Below are positions 6,285-12,843 of a stretch of 12,843 nt of DNA, piece by piece (the stretch's first letter is position 1; each line of letters starts with the position of its first letter). Origin of the DNA: JANXVV01 sp038230975 (lineage in GTDB: Bacteria > Planctomycetota > Phycisphaerae > Tepidisphaerales > Tepidisphaeraceae); assembly GCA_038230975.1 (NCBI GenBank), contig JBBRMF010000149.1, positions 1-12,843 on the forward strand. Direction: 5' to 3'. The position numbers and the translations under genes were made by a program. The notes below the pieces were generated by a model. It was not told where the DNA came from and searched no databases. It was given only the letters and a program-made list of their open reading frames with translations.

Positions 6285-7850
6285 ATGAATGATCCAGCAG
6301 GACCGGTAGCCTTGGAAGTGACCTCCGATGTGTCGGGGCTCATGGACCCGCAGTCTGCGGTGGAATCAATTGTCGATCCACCGGTGCTGGAGTACGCGCT
6401 GCCTCCTCAACTAAGTCTCAAGGAACGGACGGTTCGCAGTTCGATCTGGACGCTGGTGGGTTTTGGTTCCAGCCAGATGATTCGTTTCGGCAGCAACCTG
6501 CTTCTGACCCGGTTACTGGTTCCGCATGACTTCGGCCTGGCCGCGCTGGTGGGCATGTTTGTCAACATGTTTCAGCAGTTCTCGGACATCGGGCTCGGGC
6601 CGGCAATCATTCAAAGTCCGCGCGGGGATGATGAACGCTTTTTGAACACCGCGTGGACCCTCAGTGTCATTCGGGGAGTGATTCTCTGGCTTGCGGCGTG
6701 CGCCATCGCATGGCCGGTCGCACACTACTATCACGAACCAATTCTGCTGCCTTTGATCATGGTCACGGGCCTGAACGGGGTAATCAACGGCTGTTATTCC
6801 ACCACGCTCTTCCAACTGAACCGGCACATGCAGGTGGGGAAGATGACGATTCTCAACACAGTATCGCAACTCATCACCGCCGTCGTCATGATCTCGATTG
6901 CAGTGGTCACCAGGAACGTCTGGGCAATCATTATTGGTGGGATGGTGGCCAACATTTTTACGCTGGGCGTCAGTCATTTCCTCATCCCCGGGTTCCGCAA
7001 TCGGTTTGACTGGGACCCGAAGGCGGTGCGTGAGTTGTTTCACTTTGGGGGATGGATTTTCGTCAGCACTGCGGTGACTTTTTTTGCGAATGAAGTCGAC
7101 CGGCTGATCTTCGGCAAGATCGCCACAGTGGCGCTACTGGGGCTTTATCAGATAGCGACGACTCTGGTTCGCATGCCCAATGAATTGATCTCGCGACTGT
7201 CGCAAGTGAGCTTGTTCCCGGCATTGGCGCGGAGCGCCGAATTGGGCGGAGACGAACTTTCCCGAAAACTCTTACGCGCTCGCGGCGTGATCCTGCCGTT
7301 GGGCGTCGCGGCGGTCATTGGGCTTGCGTTTGGCGCACCGCTGTTTGTGGCAACTCTTTATCCCAAGATATTCCAGGAGACGGGGTGGATGGCGCAGTTC
7401 ATGGCCGTGGGGTTGTGGATTACGATTCTCCAATCTTCGGCCGATCGCGCGCTGCTGGCGTTGGCGCATGCCCGACCTTTGGCATTGACGAACGCCGTGA
7501 ATATGGTGGCGACCGTGATCTTTGCGTTTCTCGGGCATTTCATCGGATCGCGATTTGGTCCGAACGGCCCGGTGCAGGGATTTATCCTGGGTGTCGCGGT
7601 GGGCAACCTCGGTGGGCACATCGTCATTCAAACGGCACTGGCAATGCGCGGGATTTCGATTCGGATGCAGGATCTGTCCTATACGCTGCTGCTGCTGGGG
7701 ATCGGGGCGATTGGATTCGGGCTTCCGAAACTGGTGATCCCCTTGCTTCATACTCAGAAGACTACGCAGGTTGAGTTGACGTGCGGGCTGTTGGTGACCG
7801 CCGCAACGTGCGTTTGGGCAGGGCTACGTGCATTGAAATGGATGCGATAA
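6285..7850 (+). CDS. Wzx-type polysaccharide flippase (521 aa)
   Basis: This is a multi-pass inner-membrane transporter of the MOP/PST superfamily that flips undecaprenyl-linked oligosaccharides from the cytoplasmic to the periplasmic face. The family signature is at residues 46-90: KERTVRSSIWTLVGFGSSQ, then LLLTRLLVPHDFGLAALVG. It is followed by FSDIGLGPAIIQ (99-110) and about a dozen hydrophobic segments, including 128-148, 153-172, 190-210, 212-235, 255-268, 335-358, 370-384, 403-421, 430-450, 465-482 and 497-512. An acidic, probably cytoplasmic tail of about 45 residues precedes the first helix. An in-frame ATG at 6342 would shorten it by 19 residues, and no start has a strong ribosome binding site. 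Its position between glycosyltransferases and a polymerase-like gene supports a Wzx/Wzy-type pathway. Confidence 0.9.
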   Translation: MNDPAGPVALEVTSDVSGLMDPQSAVESIVDPPVLEYALPPQLSLKERTVRSSIWTLVGFGSSQMIRFGSNLLLTRLLVPHDFGLAALVGMFVNMFQQFSDIGLGPAIIQSPRGDDERFLNTAWTLSVIRGVILWLAACAIAWPVAHYYHEPILLPLIMVTGLNGVINGCYSTTLFQLNRHMQVGKMTILNTVSQLITAVVMISIAVVTRNVWAIIIGGMVANIFTLGVSHFLIPGFRNRFDWDPKAVRELFHFGGWIFVSTAVTFFANEVDRLIFGKIATVALLGLYQIATTLVRMPNELISRLSQVSLFPALARSAELGGDELSRKLLRARGVILPLGVAAVIGLAFGAPLFVATLYPKIFQETGWMAQFMAVGLWITILQSSADRALLALAHARPLALTNAVNMVATVIFAFLGHFIGSRFGPNGPVQGFILGVAVGNLGGHIVIQTALAMRGISIRMQDLSYTLLLLGIGAIGFGLPKLVIPLLHTQKTTQVELTCGLLVTAATCVWAGLRALKWMR

Positions 7851-7853
7851 GAT

Positions 7854-7919
7854 GGTGGCATGGGCGTTTCGCCCGTGTTTTTTGGTAACTGAAGACGCGG
7901 GCGAGACGCCCGCGCCACC
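7854..7919. repeat. Palindromic intergenic repeat (REP-like)
   Basis: Two 24-base arms, 7854-7877 and 7896-7919, are inverted copies of each other with four transition differences. They begin with GGTGGC and end with the matching GCCACC. Each arm also contains its own palindrome: GGGCGTTTCGCCC in the left arm and GGGCGAGACGCCC in the right. The element nearly fills the 84-base gap between the flippase gene and the polymerase-like gene. I recall similar GGGCG/CGCCC elements in many copies in PVC-group genomes. As RNA it could form a strong hairpin and act on transcript stability or partial termination. There is a TTTTTT run (7878-7883 region) in the loop, not after the stem, so it is not a standard terminator. 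Confidence 0.85.
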
Positions 7920-7946
7920 GGCGTTCCAGGCGGTGTGGACAAAACT

Positions 7947-9374
7947 ATGTTGCTGCCGATTGCTCAAGCTCTGCTGTTCGTCTGGTTTCTCGTGGCGATG
8001 TTCTTGTTCAGCAAGATGACCTCGCCACGGGCGCTGATCTTTGGCATTTGCGCCTCCATCATGTTCCTGCCGATGGCGGAATTTGATATTTCGCTGATTC
8101 CCGGTCGAAAAGATGTCTACAGCAACTTAGGTTTGCTGGCGGCGGCATTGCTGTTCGATCCGCAACCGCTGTTTGCATTTCGGCCTCGGTTGGTTGATCT
8201 ACCGATGATCCTTCTTTGCCTCACACCGTTTGTATCGGCGACGGCCAACGGCCAGCAGCCCTACAACGCCTTCGCCTCCAGCATGGCCGCGGTGGTGACC
8301 TGGGGATTGCCCTACCTGCTCGGTCGATCGTACCTCACCAATGTTCAATCGCTCTGGCAGATGGCGCAGGGGATCTTCATCGCCGGATTGATCTACGCTC
8401 CGGGGTGCATCTTTGAAATGTTCATGGGTCCGACGTTGCATCTGCGCGTCTACGGCACACTGGCATTTTCCGATTATCTTCAGTCCATGCGTTGGGGAGG
8501 TTACCGCCCTACCATGTTCATGCAGCATGGGCTGATGGTCAGTACCTTCATGTGTTGTGCCGCCATGATGGGCATATGGCTCTGGACGAATAAAGCCTAC
8601 CGAAAAGTCTATGGGTTGCCGGCCGGTGCCACCGTGGCATTTTTGTTGGCCGTCGCCATCTGGTGCAAGTCAACGGGGGCGATCATTCTGATGATCGTCG
8701 GCCTGAGTGTTCTATTCTTCACCCGGTTCGTGCGTAATGGTGTGCTGGTTTATGTCCTGGCCTCGGCACCGCTGGTCTACATTTTGGCGCGAACGGTCGG
8801 GGGATGGACCGGTGACAACGCGGTTCAATTGGCCACCGACTATCTGAGCGTTGACAGCGGAGGCTCGCTGCAAGTTCGATTCGGCAACGAAAATGTCCTG
8901 GTCGAACGTGCCATGCTGAAACCGCTGTTCGGTTTTGGGACGGACGGAGAGTTCCTCGTCAAGGATTACAACAACCGCATTACCAGCATTCCGGATGGCT
9001 TGTGGGTCATTGCACTGGGCAGCGGAGGGTTGGTGGGGCTTGTGGCGTTGTTTGGCTCCATGATCCTGCCGACCCTCGCGTTCATCCGCCGATTTCCCGC
9101 AAAGACCTGGGGCCAGCCGGCCATGGCGGCACCGGCGGCGCTTGGGGTATTCCTGATCACCTACGCGGTCGACTGTCTGATGAATGCGATGATCAACCCG
9201 ATCTACCTGGTCGCCCTGGGAGGCTTGGCCGCGTTAACTGTATCCAACCAACCGATGTTACCTCCGCCAGGACGCCCGCGCGAGTCAGGAAAAAACCAAT
9301 CTCCCGCGCAGCGCCGCCAACAAGTGATAATTTCTTCGCGCCAACCCGCATTACCGGCGGTTCCTAACCGATAG
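7947..9374 (+). CDS. O-antigen polymerase/ligase-like membrane protein (475 aa)
   Basis: This is a multi-pass membrane protein of the Wzy/WaaL type, which joins or transfers lipid-linked sugar units on the periplasmic side. About ten hydrophobic segments are visible, among them residues 3-22, 29-44, 58-71, 84-98, 112-126, 143-160, 195-213, 226-242, 245-261, 265-282, 352-378 and 395-412. A large hydrophilic loop (about 283-348) carries RFGNENVLVERAMLKPLFGFG, which resembles the conserved Arg-containing region followed by P-x-x-G-x-G of Wzy/ligase proteins. The last 40 residues form a Pro/Gln/Arg-rich soluble tail. The frame can open at a GTG (7935), but the ATG at 7947 has GGTGTGG about 8 bases upstream and is preferred. 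It follows the flippase gene across a palindromic repeat. Polymerase and ligase roles cannot be separated by sequence alone. Confidence 0.75.
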   Translation: MLLPIAQALLFVWFLVAMFLFSKMTSPRALIFGICASIMFLPMAEFDISLIPGRKDVYSNLGLLAAALLFDPQPLFAFRPRLVDLPMILLCLTPFVSATANGQQPYNAFASSMAAVVTWGLPYLLGRSYLTNVQSLWQMAQGIFIAGLIYAPGCIFEMFMGPTLHLRVYGTLAFSDYLQSMRWGGYRPTMFMQHGLMVSTFMCCAAMMGIWLWTNKAYRKVYGLPAGATVAFLLAVAIWCKSTGAIILMIVGLSVLFFTRFVRNGVLVYVLASAPLVYILARTVGGWTGDNAVQLATDYLSVDSGGSLQVRFGNENVLVERAMLKPLFGFGTDGEFLVKDYNNRITSIPDGLWVIALGSGGLVGLVALFGSMILPTLAFIRRFPAKTWGQPAMAAPAALGVFLITYAVDCLMNAMINPIYLVALGGLAALTVSNQPMLPPPGRPRESGKNQSPAQRRQQVIISSRQPALPAVPNR

Positions 9375-9429
9375 TGAAATGGATGAGTATGGTTAATTTC
9401 CAAGATGCCTCGAACAAGAGATCAAGCGT

Positions 9430-10269
9430 ATGCCGTTTCAAATGGTTCTTACCGCGAGCGTGAATCCCAAGGGGATGTACGTCAAAGTCGCCGACAGCCA
9501 GATTCGATTGCAGCAGTATCTGCGCGCCGTCACGGCATTGCTCGATACGGCAAATCCCATCGTGGATGGAATCACCCTGATCGAGAACACCGGCGCAGAC
9601 CTGTCCCCTTTTCACGACCTTGCGGCCAAAAACAACAAGTACGGGAAGAAGGTCGAGTTTCTCGGATTGAATTTGAATGACTATCCGTTGGAATATGGAA
9701 TCGGTTACGGAGAATTCCGCCTGCTGGACGCGGGGATTCAGCAATCAAAGCTGATCGGTCCGGAAACCTCCCTCGTGAAGCTCACAGGGCGGTTGATTGT
9801 CCGCAACCTGGTTTCCATTCTGAGCCGAATCCCGGCCGGAATGGACATGGTGGCCGACATGAAGGCCTACAAAGATCCGTCCGACGGTTGGGTGGAATCA
9901 AGGTTGATGGTCATCTCCCAGCCATTTTACATGAACAAGATGATCGGCATGTACCAACGAGTGAACGGCGCAAAAGGCGTGGCGGCCGAACATTGCCTGT
10001 ATCAGGTTGTTCGCAAAAGCCCGGGCGCAAAAATCATTCCCCGGCTGCCGCGGGAACCCCAGTGGGTGGGTTATTCCGGCTCAACGGGAATGCGATATGA
10101 CAGTCTCTCGATGCGGTTGCGGCATCCCCCGCGCATCATGCGTCGCGTCTGGCGACAACTCCTGAATCAACCGAATCTGGAAACCGTTTGGAAAACGAAT
10201 AATACTTCCGACGTCGCGTCGAAATATTCGCCTTTATCCCCTCCCCCCGGTACTCCGAGGGAGGGTTAG
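9430..10269 (+). CDS. Putative glycosyltransferase, TGR-motif family (279 aa)
   Basis: This is a soluble protein resembling a little-characterised family found in O-antigen and capsule clusters. Visible conserved-looking features are LTASVNPKGM at the N-terminus (residues 7-16), LIENTG (50-55), VEFLGLNLNDYPLEYGIGYG (75-94), LVKLTGRLIVRNL (115-127), WVESRLMVISQPFYMN (154-169) and AAEHCLY (185-191). IENT and GYGE recall the start of a nucleotide-sugar-binding GT-A-like fold, and TGR recalls a catalytic or donor loop. This is my memory of related O-antigen cluster proteins, not a search result. The start at 9430 has only a weak upstream AGAGAT. The last 13 or so residues (SPLSPPPGTPREG) and the stop codon are encoded by the adjacent palindromic repeat, so the native C-terminus may once have differed. 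The sugar transferred is unknown. Confidence 0.7.
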   Translation: MPFQMVLTASVNPKGMYVKVADSQIRLQQYLRAVTALLDTANPIVDGITLIENTGADLSPFHDLAAKNNKYGKKVEFLGLNLNDYPLEYGIGYGEFRLLDAGIQQSKLIGPETSLVKLTGRLIVRNLVSILSRIPAGMDMVADMKAYKDPSDGWVESRLMVISQPFYMNKMIGMYQRVNGAKGVAAEHCLYQVVRKSPGAKIIPRLPREPQWVGYSGSTGMRYDSLSMRLRHPPRIMRRVWRQLLNQPNLETVWKTNNTSDVASKYSPLSPPPGTPREG

Positions 10270-10358
10270 GGTGAGGAGTTTCTCGACTGCGGAGGTCTGT
10301 CGAAGGAATCGAAAAGACCTCTTGCCCTAACCCTCCCCCCATGAGTACATGGGGGGAG
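10237..10358. repeat. Compound palindromic repeat overlapping a gene end
   Basis: This is a 122-base structured element. GGGAGGGTTAGGG (10259-10271) is perfectly complementary to CCCTAACCCTCCC (10325-10337). Inside that, GAGGTCT (10292-10298) pairs with AGACCTC (10315-10321). The left end forms its own hairpin, CCCTCCC (10239-10245) with GGGAGGG (10259-10265). The right end forms another with perfect 10-base arms, CTCCCCCCAT (10333-10342) and ATGGGGGGAG (10349-10358), around GAGTAC. The left part overlaps the 3' end of the upstream gene and provides its stop (10267-10269). The same 13-base left edge recurs at the end of the window. It looks like a mobile or dispersed REP/MITE-type element. 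No transposase is present. Confidence 0.85.
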
Positions 10359-10415
10359 TGGACCGAAGATTCCTAACGTTGGACCGGCTATCAGGCGAAA
10401 ATAGCAAAAGCATTT

Positions 10416-10739
10416 ATGATGGTGACCGATCGAAAACCTCTGCGGATTTATTACACGGTCGGCCCCGGCAATGTGATAGGAACCTTCCGGCTCTGGAAGG
10501 AAGGCCAGGATGATCCGTCACAGGTGAACATGACGATTTCCGGTTCGTTCTTAGATGGATTCCGAAAGTTCAGGGATCAGGCGTATGTTGCTTGCCAATT
10601 GGTTCAGGAATCATCTTACGATGAAAGCCAAGGCTGGGGTGCTGCGTTGCAGGCGGCGCGGGTTTATTCGGGTTTGAGAATGTCGTGGGCGGTTCATTCC
10701 AATGGCTCGCCGAGTCACGCAGAAATTCAGAAGAATTAA
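10416..10739 (+). pseudogene. Probable truncated glycosyltransferase N-terminus (107 aa)
   Basis: The first 60 residues, LRIYYTVGPGNVIGTFRLWK then GQDDPSQVNMTISGSFLDGF, look like the beginning of a larger GT4-type glycosyltransferase: a first beta strand, a Gly-rich loop, and a WK..DDPSQV..T.SG.F segment that I associate with full-length proteins of 350-450 aa. After about residue 62 (AYVACQL) the resemblance fades and the frame ends at 107 aa, without acceptor or donor domains. No continuation was found in the other frames before the next gene, although the frame used by the next gene is open from 10625. The stop lies 2 bases before the ATG of the GT2 gene. It is probably a remnant left by deletion or replacement, but a real small protein cannot be excluded. 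It lies just after the palindromic repeat. Confidence 0.5.
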
Positions 10740-10741
10740 AC

Positions 10742-11704
10742 ATGGGTTTGCTCATCGTCATCTTGAATTACCGAACCGGCGGATTGACCGTCGATTGCCT
10801 CGACTCGTTGGTGGATAAGCTGGACGAAGTGCCGGGGACGCGCGTTCTCGTCGTCGACAACGGTTCCGGGGATGGCTCCAGCGCGCAGATCGCCGAAGCC
10901 ATTTCCGCACACCATTGGGAAAATTGGTGCCAGCTGATGGCGCTGCCGGATAACATCGGTTTCGCAGCGGGAAACAATCGCGGTCTGGCGACGCTTCAAA
11001 CGAACTATAAAGACTGTAATTGGGTGCTGTTGCTCAACAGCGATACAATCGTCAATCCGGGCGCGCTTCGGTTGAGTCATCAGGTGATGCAGTCGGATGC
11101 GAAGATCGGCATGATGAGTTGCCTGCTGCTCAATCCGGATGGCACGACGCAAAACGTCACGCGCAAATTCCCTTCACCCTTGCGGCAGATTCTGTGCGCC
11201 TTCGGTTTGCCGTGGGTGTTTCCGAAGGCCTTCGGTTGGGCGGACGTTTACGATGTGCCCGAAGCCCAACTCAAGATCAAACGCGATTGCGATTGGCTTG
11301 GGGGTGCGTATATGTTTCTCCGCCGCGAGGCGCTGGAGCAAGTGGGCGGAATGGATGAGAGCTTTTTCTTCTACGGCGAAGACATTGAGTTTTGTTTCCG
11401 CTTCCACAAAAAAGGCTGGCGCGTGCATTACGACCCGGCGGCATCGATCGTCCACATCGGTGGATCCAGCAGCGACCCGACGCGCGTCGGCAAGAAGCAA
11501 AAAAATATTTTCATGTGGCAGGCGCGCTATCAGGTTCAAAAGAAGTGCTACGGTATTCTGGCGGGCTGGGCGGTGCGCGCGGGGGACATCGCGGCGTTTG
11601 GAGTTCGGAAACTGAAAATGCGGCTCACCGGAAAAACACGGACCGATACTTATCGAAATGTTTCCGAAGCACTCGGATTGCTTGTGAAACCCTTACGGCC
11701 TTGA
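10742..11704 (+). CDS. GT2 glycosyltransferase, rhamnosyltransferase-like (320 aa)
   Basis: This is an inverting GT-A transferase acting in the cytoplasm on a lipid-linked acceptor. Motifs are clear: IVILNYRTG at the start, VLVVDNGSGDGS (residues 35-46), DNIGFAAGNNRG (70-81), WVLLLNSDTIV (94-104, the metal-binding NSD region), DWLGGAYMFLRREAL (184-198), and GGMDESFFFYGEDIEFCFR (202-220) with the ED pair as probable catalytic base region, then GWRVHYDP. This set matches the WbbL/rhamnosyltransferase-like branch of GT2; rhamnose as donor is an inference. The frame opens at a GTG at 10685, inside the previous ORF, but the ATG at 10742 begins exactly at the first conserved strand and is used. The next gene starts one base after its stop, so the two are probably coupled in translation. 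Confidence 0.92.
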   Translation: MGLLIVILNYRTGGLTVDCLDSLVDKLDEVPGTRVLVVDNGSGDGSSAQIAEAISAHHWENWCQLMALPDNIGFAAGNNRGLATLQTNYKDCNWVLLLNSDTIVNPGALRLSHQVMQSDAKIGMMSCLLLNPDGTTQNVTRKFPSPLRQILCAFGLPWVFPKAFGWADVYDVPEAQLKIKRDCDWLGGAYMFLRREALEQVGGMDESFFFYGEDIEFCFRFHKKGWRVHYDPAASIVHIGGSSSDPTRVGKKQKNIFMWQARYQVQKKCYGILAGWAVRAGDIAAFGVRKLKMRLTGKTRTDTYRNVSEALGLLVKPLRP

Positions 11705-11705
11705 A

Positions 11706-12843
11706 ATGCTGTTGCAGACCGAAAAACTTCCTGTGACGAAACCCCTGCGGGTGCTCTTTGCGCTGCCGGGGCTTCATCGCGTGGTGCGCGGGGCGGAAGT
11801 GGCGTTTGAATCGGTCGCGCGGGAGATCGCCCGGATTCCGGGGTTTTCCGTCACGCTCATCGGCTCCGGGGAAACACGACCGGGTGAGCCATATGACTAT
11901 CGCCGGGCACGCTGCATTCGGCGTGAGAAGTTTGAGAAATGGCCCTCACTCCCCTACCTGCGCGGGCACTATGTCTATGAGGAATTGACCTTCAGCCCGG
12001 GCCTGTGGCGCAGTTACTCACCGAGCGAATTCGATATCACCGTGACCTGCGGTTACCCGTATGCCAGTTGGATTCTGCGGCGCGGTCGCAGCAAAGGCGG
12101 GCCGAAACATATCTTCGTGACGCAGAACGGTGACTGGGTGATCTCAGCTGGAAACTGGGAGTTCAAGCATTTTTCATGCGATGGACTGATTTGCACGAAT
12201 CCACAATATTACGAGCGGCATAAAGATCGCTTTCGCACGGCACTGATTCCCAATGGAGTCGATCCGGATGTTTTTCATCCGGGCCCTGCCGATCGCACGG
12301 CGTTTGGATTACCTGTGGACGCGCCGGTGGCGTTGATGGTCAGCGCGCTGATTCCAAGCAAGCGGGTGATCGAAGGCATTCATGCGGCGGCGAAAGTCCC
12401 CGGATTGCATTTGCTGATCGCCGGCGACGGTGAACTTCGCGATGAAGTAAAATCTCTTGGCCAGAAATTGATGGGCGAGCGGTTTCACAACAGCACGTTT
12501 CCCCGATCGCGCATGCCGGATCTCTATCGAGTGGCGGATGTGTTCCTGCATATGAGTCAGGACGAACCGTCGGCCAACGCGTATCTTGAGGCGATGTCGA
12601 CGGGCTTGCCGGTGGTCGCGCACGATTGGGAGGTCGTTCGCTGGACGTTGGGCGGACAGGGAATTGTCGTGGATACAAATGACATGGATGCGGTGGCGGA
12701 AGCGTTGCAGGCAGGGTTAGATAAGAGGTCCGCATCGAATATTGCCACCCGAGTTGAAATGATTCGCGCGCGATTCGCGTGGAAAAGCGTCGCGAAAGAT
12801 TACGGTGACTTTTTCGGAAAGGTGCATCAGTCCCCTCCCCCCG
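11706..12843 (+). CDS. GT4-family glycosyltransferase, 3' end outside window (at least 379 aa)
   Basis: The frame starting at the ATG at 11706 stays open to the end of the window. It begins MLLQTEKLPVTKPLRVLFAL, then PGLHRVVRGAEVAFESVARE, a typical GT-B acceptor domain with a G-x-E-like helix start. Later come VTQNGDW, LICTNPQYY, then LIPNGVDPDVFHPG (the linker common in GT4 enzymes), MVSALIPSKRVIEGIHAA with a phosphate-binding Lys, LLIAGDGELRDEV, and the E-x7-E pair in DEPSANAYLEAMSTGLPVVA. Only a short C-terminal helix should remain after KDYGDFFGKV. The last codons read into a C-rich stretch identical to the left edge of the 10237-10358 repeat, so the protein probably ends within it, in a Pro-rich tail. 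It starts one base after the GT2 stop, which suggests one operon. Confidence 0.9.
   Translation, partial: MLLQTEKLPVTKPLRVLFALPGLHRVVRGAEVAFESVAREIARIPGFSVTLIGSGETRPGEPYDYRRARCIRREKFEKWPSLPYLRGHYVYEELTFSPGLWRSYSPSEFDITVTCGYPYASWILRRGRSKGGPKHIFVTQNGDWVISAGNWEFKHFSCDGLICTNPQYYERHKDRFRTALIPNGVDPDVFHPGPADRTAFGLPVDAPVALMVSALIPSKRVIEGIHAAAKVPGLHLLIAGDGELRDEVKSLGQKLMGERFHNSTFPRSRMPDLYRVADVFLHMSQDEPSANAYLEAMSTGLPVVAHDWEVVRWTLGGQGIVVDTNDMDAVAEALQAGLDKRSASNIATRVEMIRARFAWKSVAKDYGDFFGKVHQSPPP
12831..12843. repeat. Start of a second copy of the compound palindromic repeat
   Basis: TCCCCTCCCCCCG at 12831-12843 is identical to 10237-10249, the left edge of the compound repeat. In both places it comes at the 3' end of a polysaccharide-cluster gene. 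The window ends here, so the rest cannot be confirmed. Confidence 0.55.

Noticed and set aside
7851..7934. Intergenic palindrome as a rho-independent terminator
   Set aside because: The T-run lies in the loop between the arms, not after the stem, on the strand of the operon.
10259..10337. TTAGGG/CCCTAA motifs resembling telomere repeats
   Set aside because: Each occurs once as part of the inverted-repeat arms and not as a tandem array, so there is no telomere-like structure.

Overview
The window looks like chromosomal DNA of a Planctomycetes-type bacterium, possibly Phycisphaerae-like or an uncultured relative. This is an inference. It rests on the moderately GC-rich coding regions, the style of the glycosyltransferase and transglutaminase-like proteins, and two kinds of intergenic palindromic repeat that I associate with PVC-group genomes. 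No rRNA, tRNA, CRISPR array, integrase or transposase is visible.

Left part (1-2072, all genes on +): an accessory-looking and, by eye, more AT-rich stretch. It begins with a 10-bp tandem repeat. It then carries a small ankyrin-repeat protein (280-759), an unrecognised 178-aa protein (847-1383), a short doubtful ORF in the same frame just after it, and a stand-alone TIR-domain protein (1656-2072). Small ankyrin, orphan and TIR genes of this kind are common in defence or toxin-immunity islands, but no complete known system can be assembled here.

Middle (2073-3522): one minus-strand gene for a cytoplasmic transglutaminase/protease-like protein (2174-2986), convergent with the TIR gene. A 485-bp gap follows, holding possible divergent promoters.

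Right part (3523-12843, all +): a closely spaced surface-polysaccharide cluster. It encodes two GT4 glycosyltransferases, a Wzx-type flippase, a multi-pass O-antigen polymerase/ligase-like protein, a TGR-motif putative glycosyltransferase, a short apparent glycosyltransferase N-terminal fragment, a GT2 rhamnosyltransferase-like enzyme, and a third GT4 enzyme that runs off the window. Together they fit a Wzx/Wzy-dependent pathway. Cytoplasmic glycosyltransferases would build a lipid-linked oligosaccharide, the flippase would move it across the inner membrane, and the polymerase/ligase would extend or transfer it. No priming transferase, nucleotide-sugar synthesis gene, chain-length regulator or export gene is in view, so the cluster must continue downstream or depend on genes elsewhere.

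Two palindromic repeats sit inside the polysaccharide cluster. One (7854-7919) lies between the flippase and polymerase genes. The other (10237-10358) lies after the TGR-motif gene and supplies its last codons and stop. The window ends on the first 13 bases of what looks like another copy of the second repeat, again read through by the open frame of the upstream gene. These repeats at gene ends are the most distinctive structure in the window.
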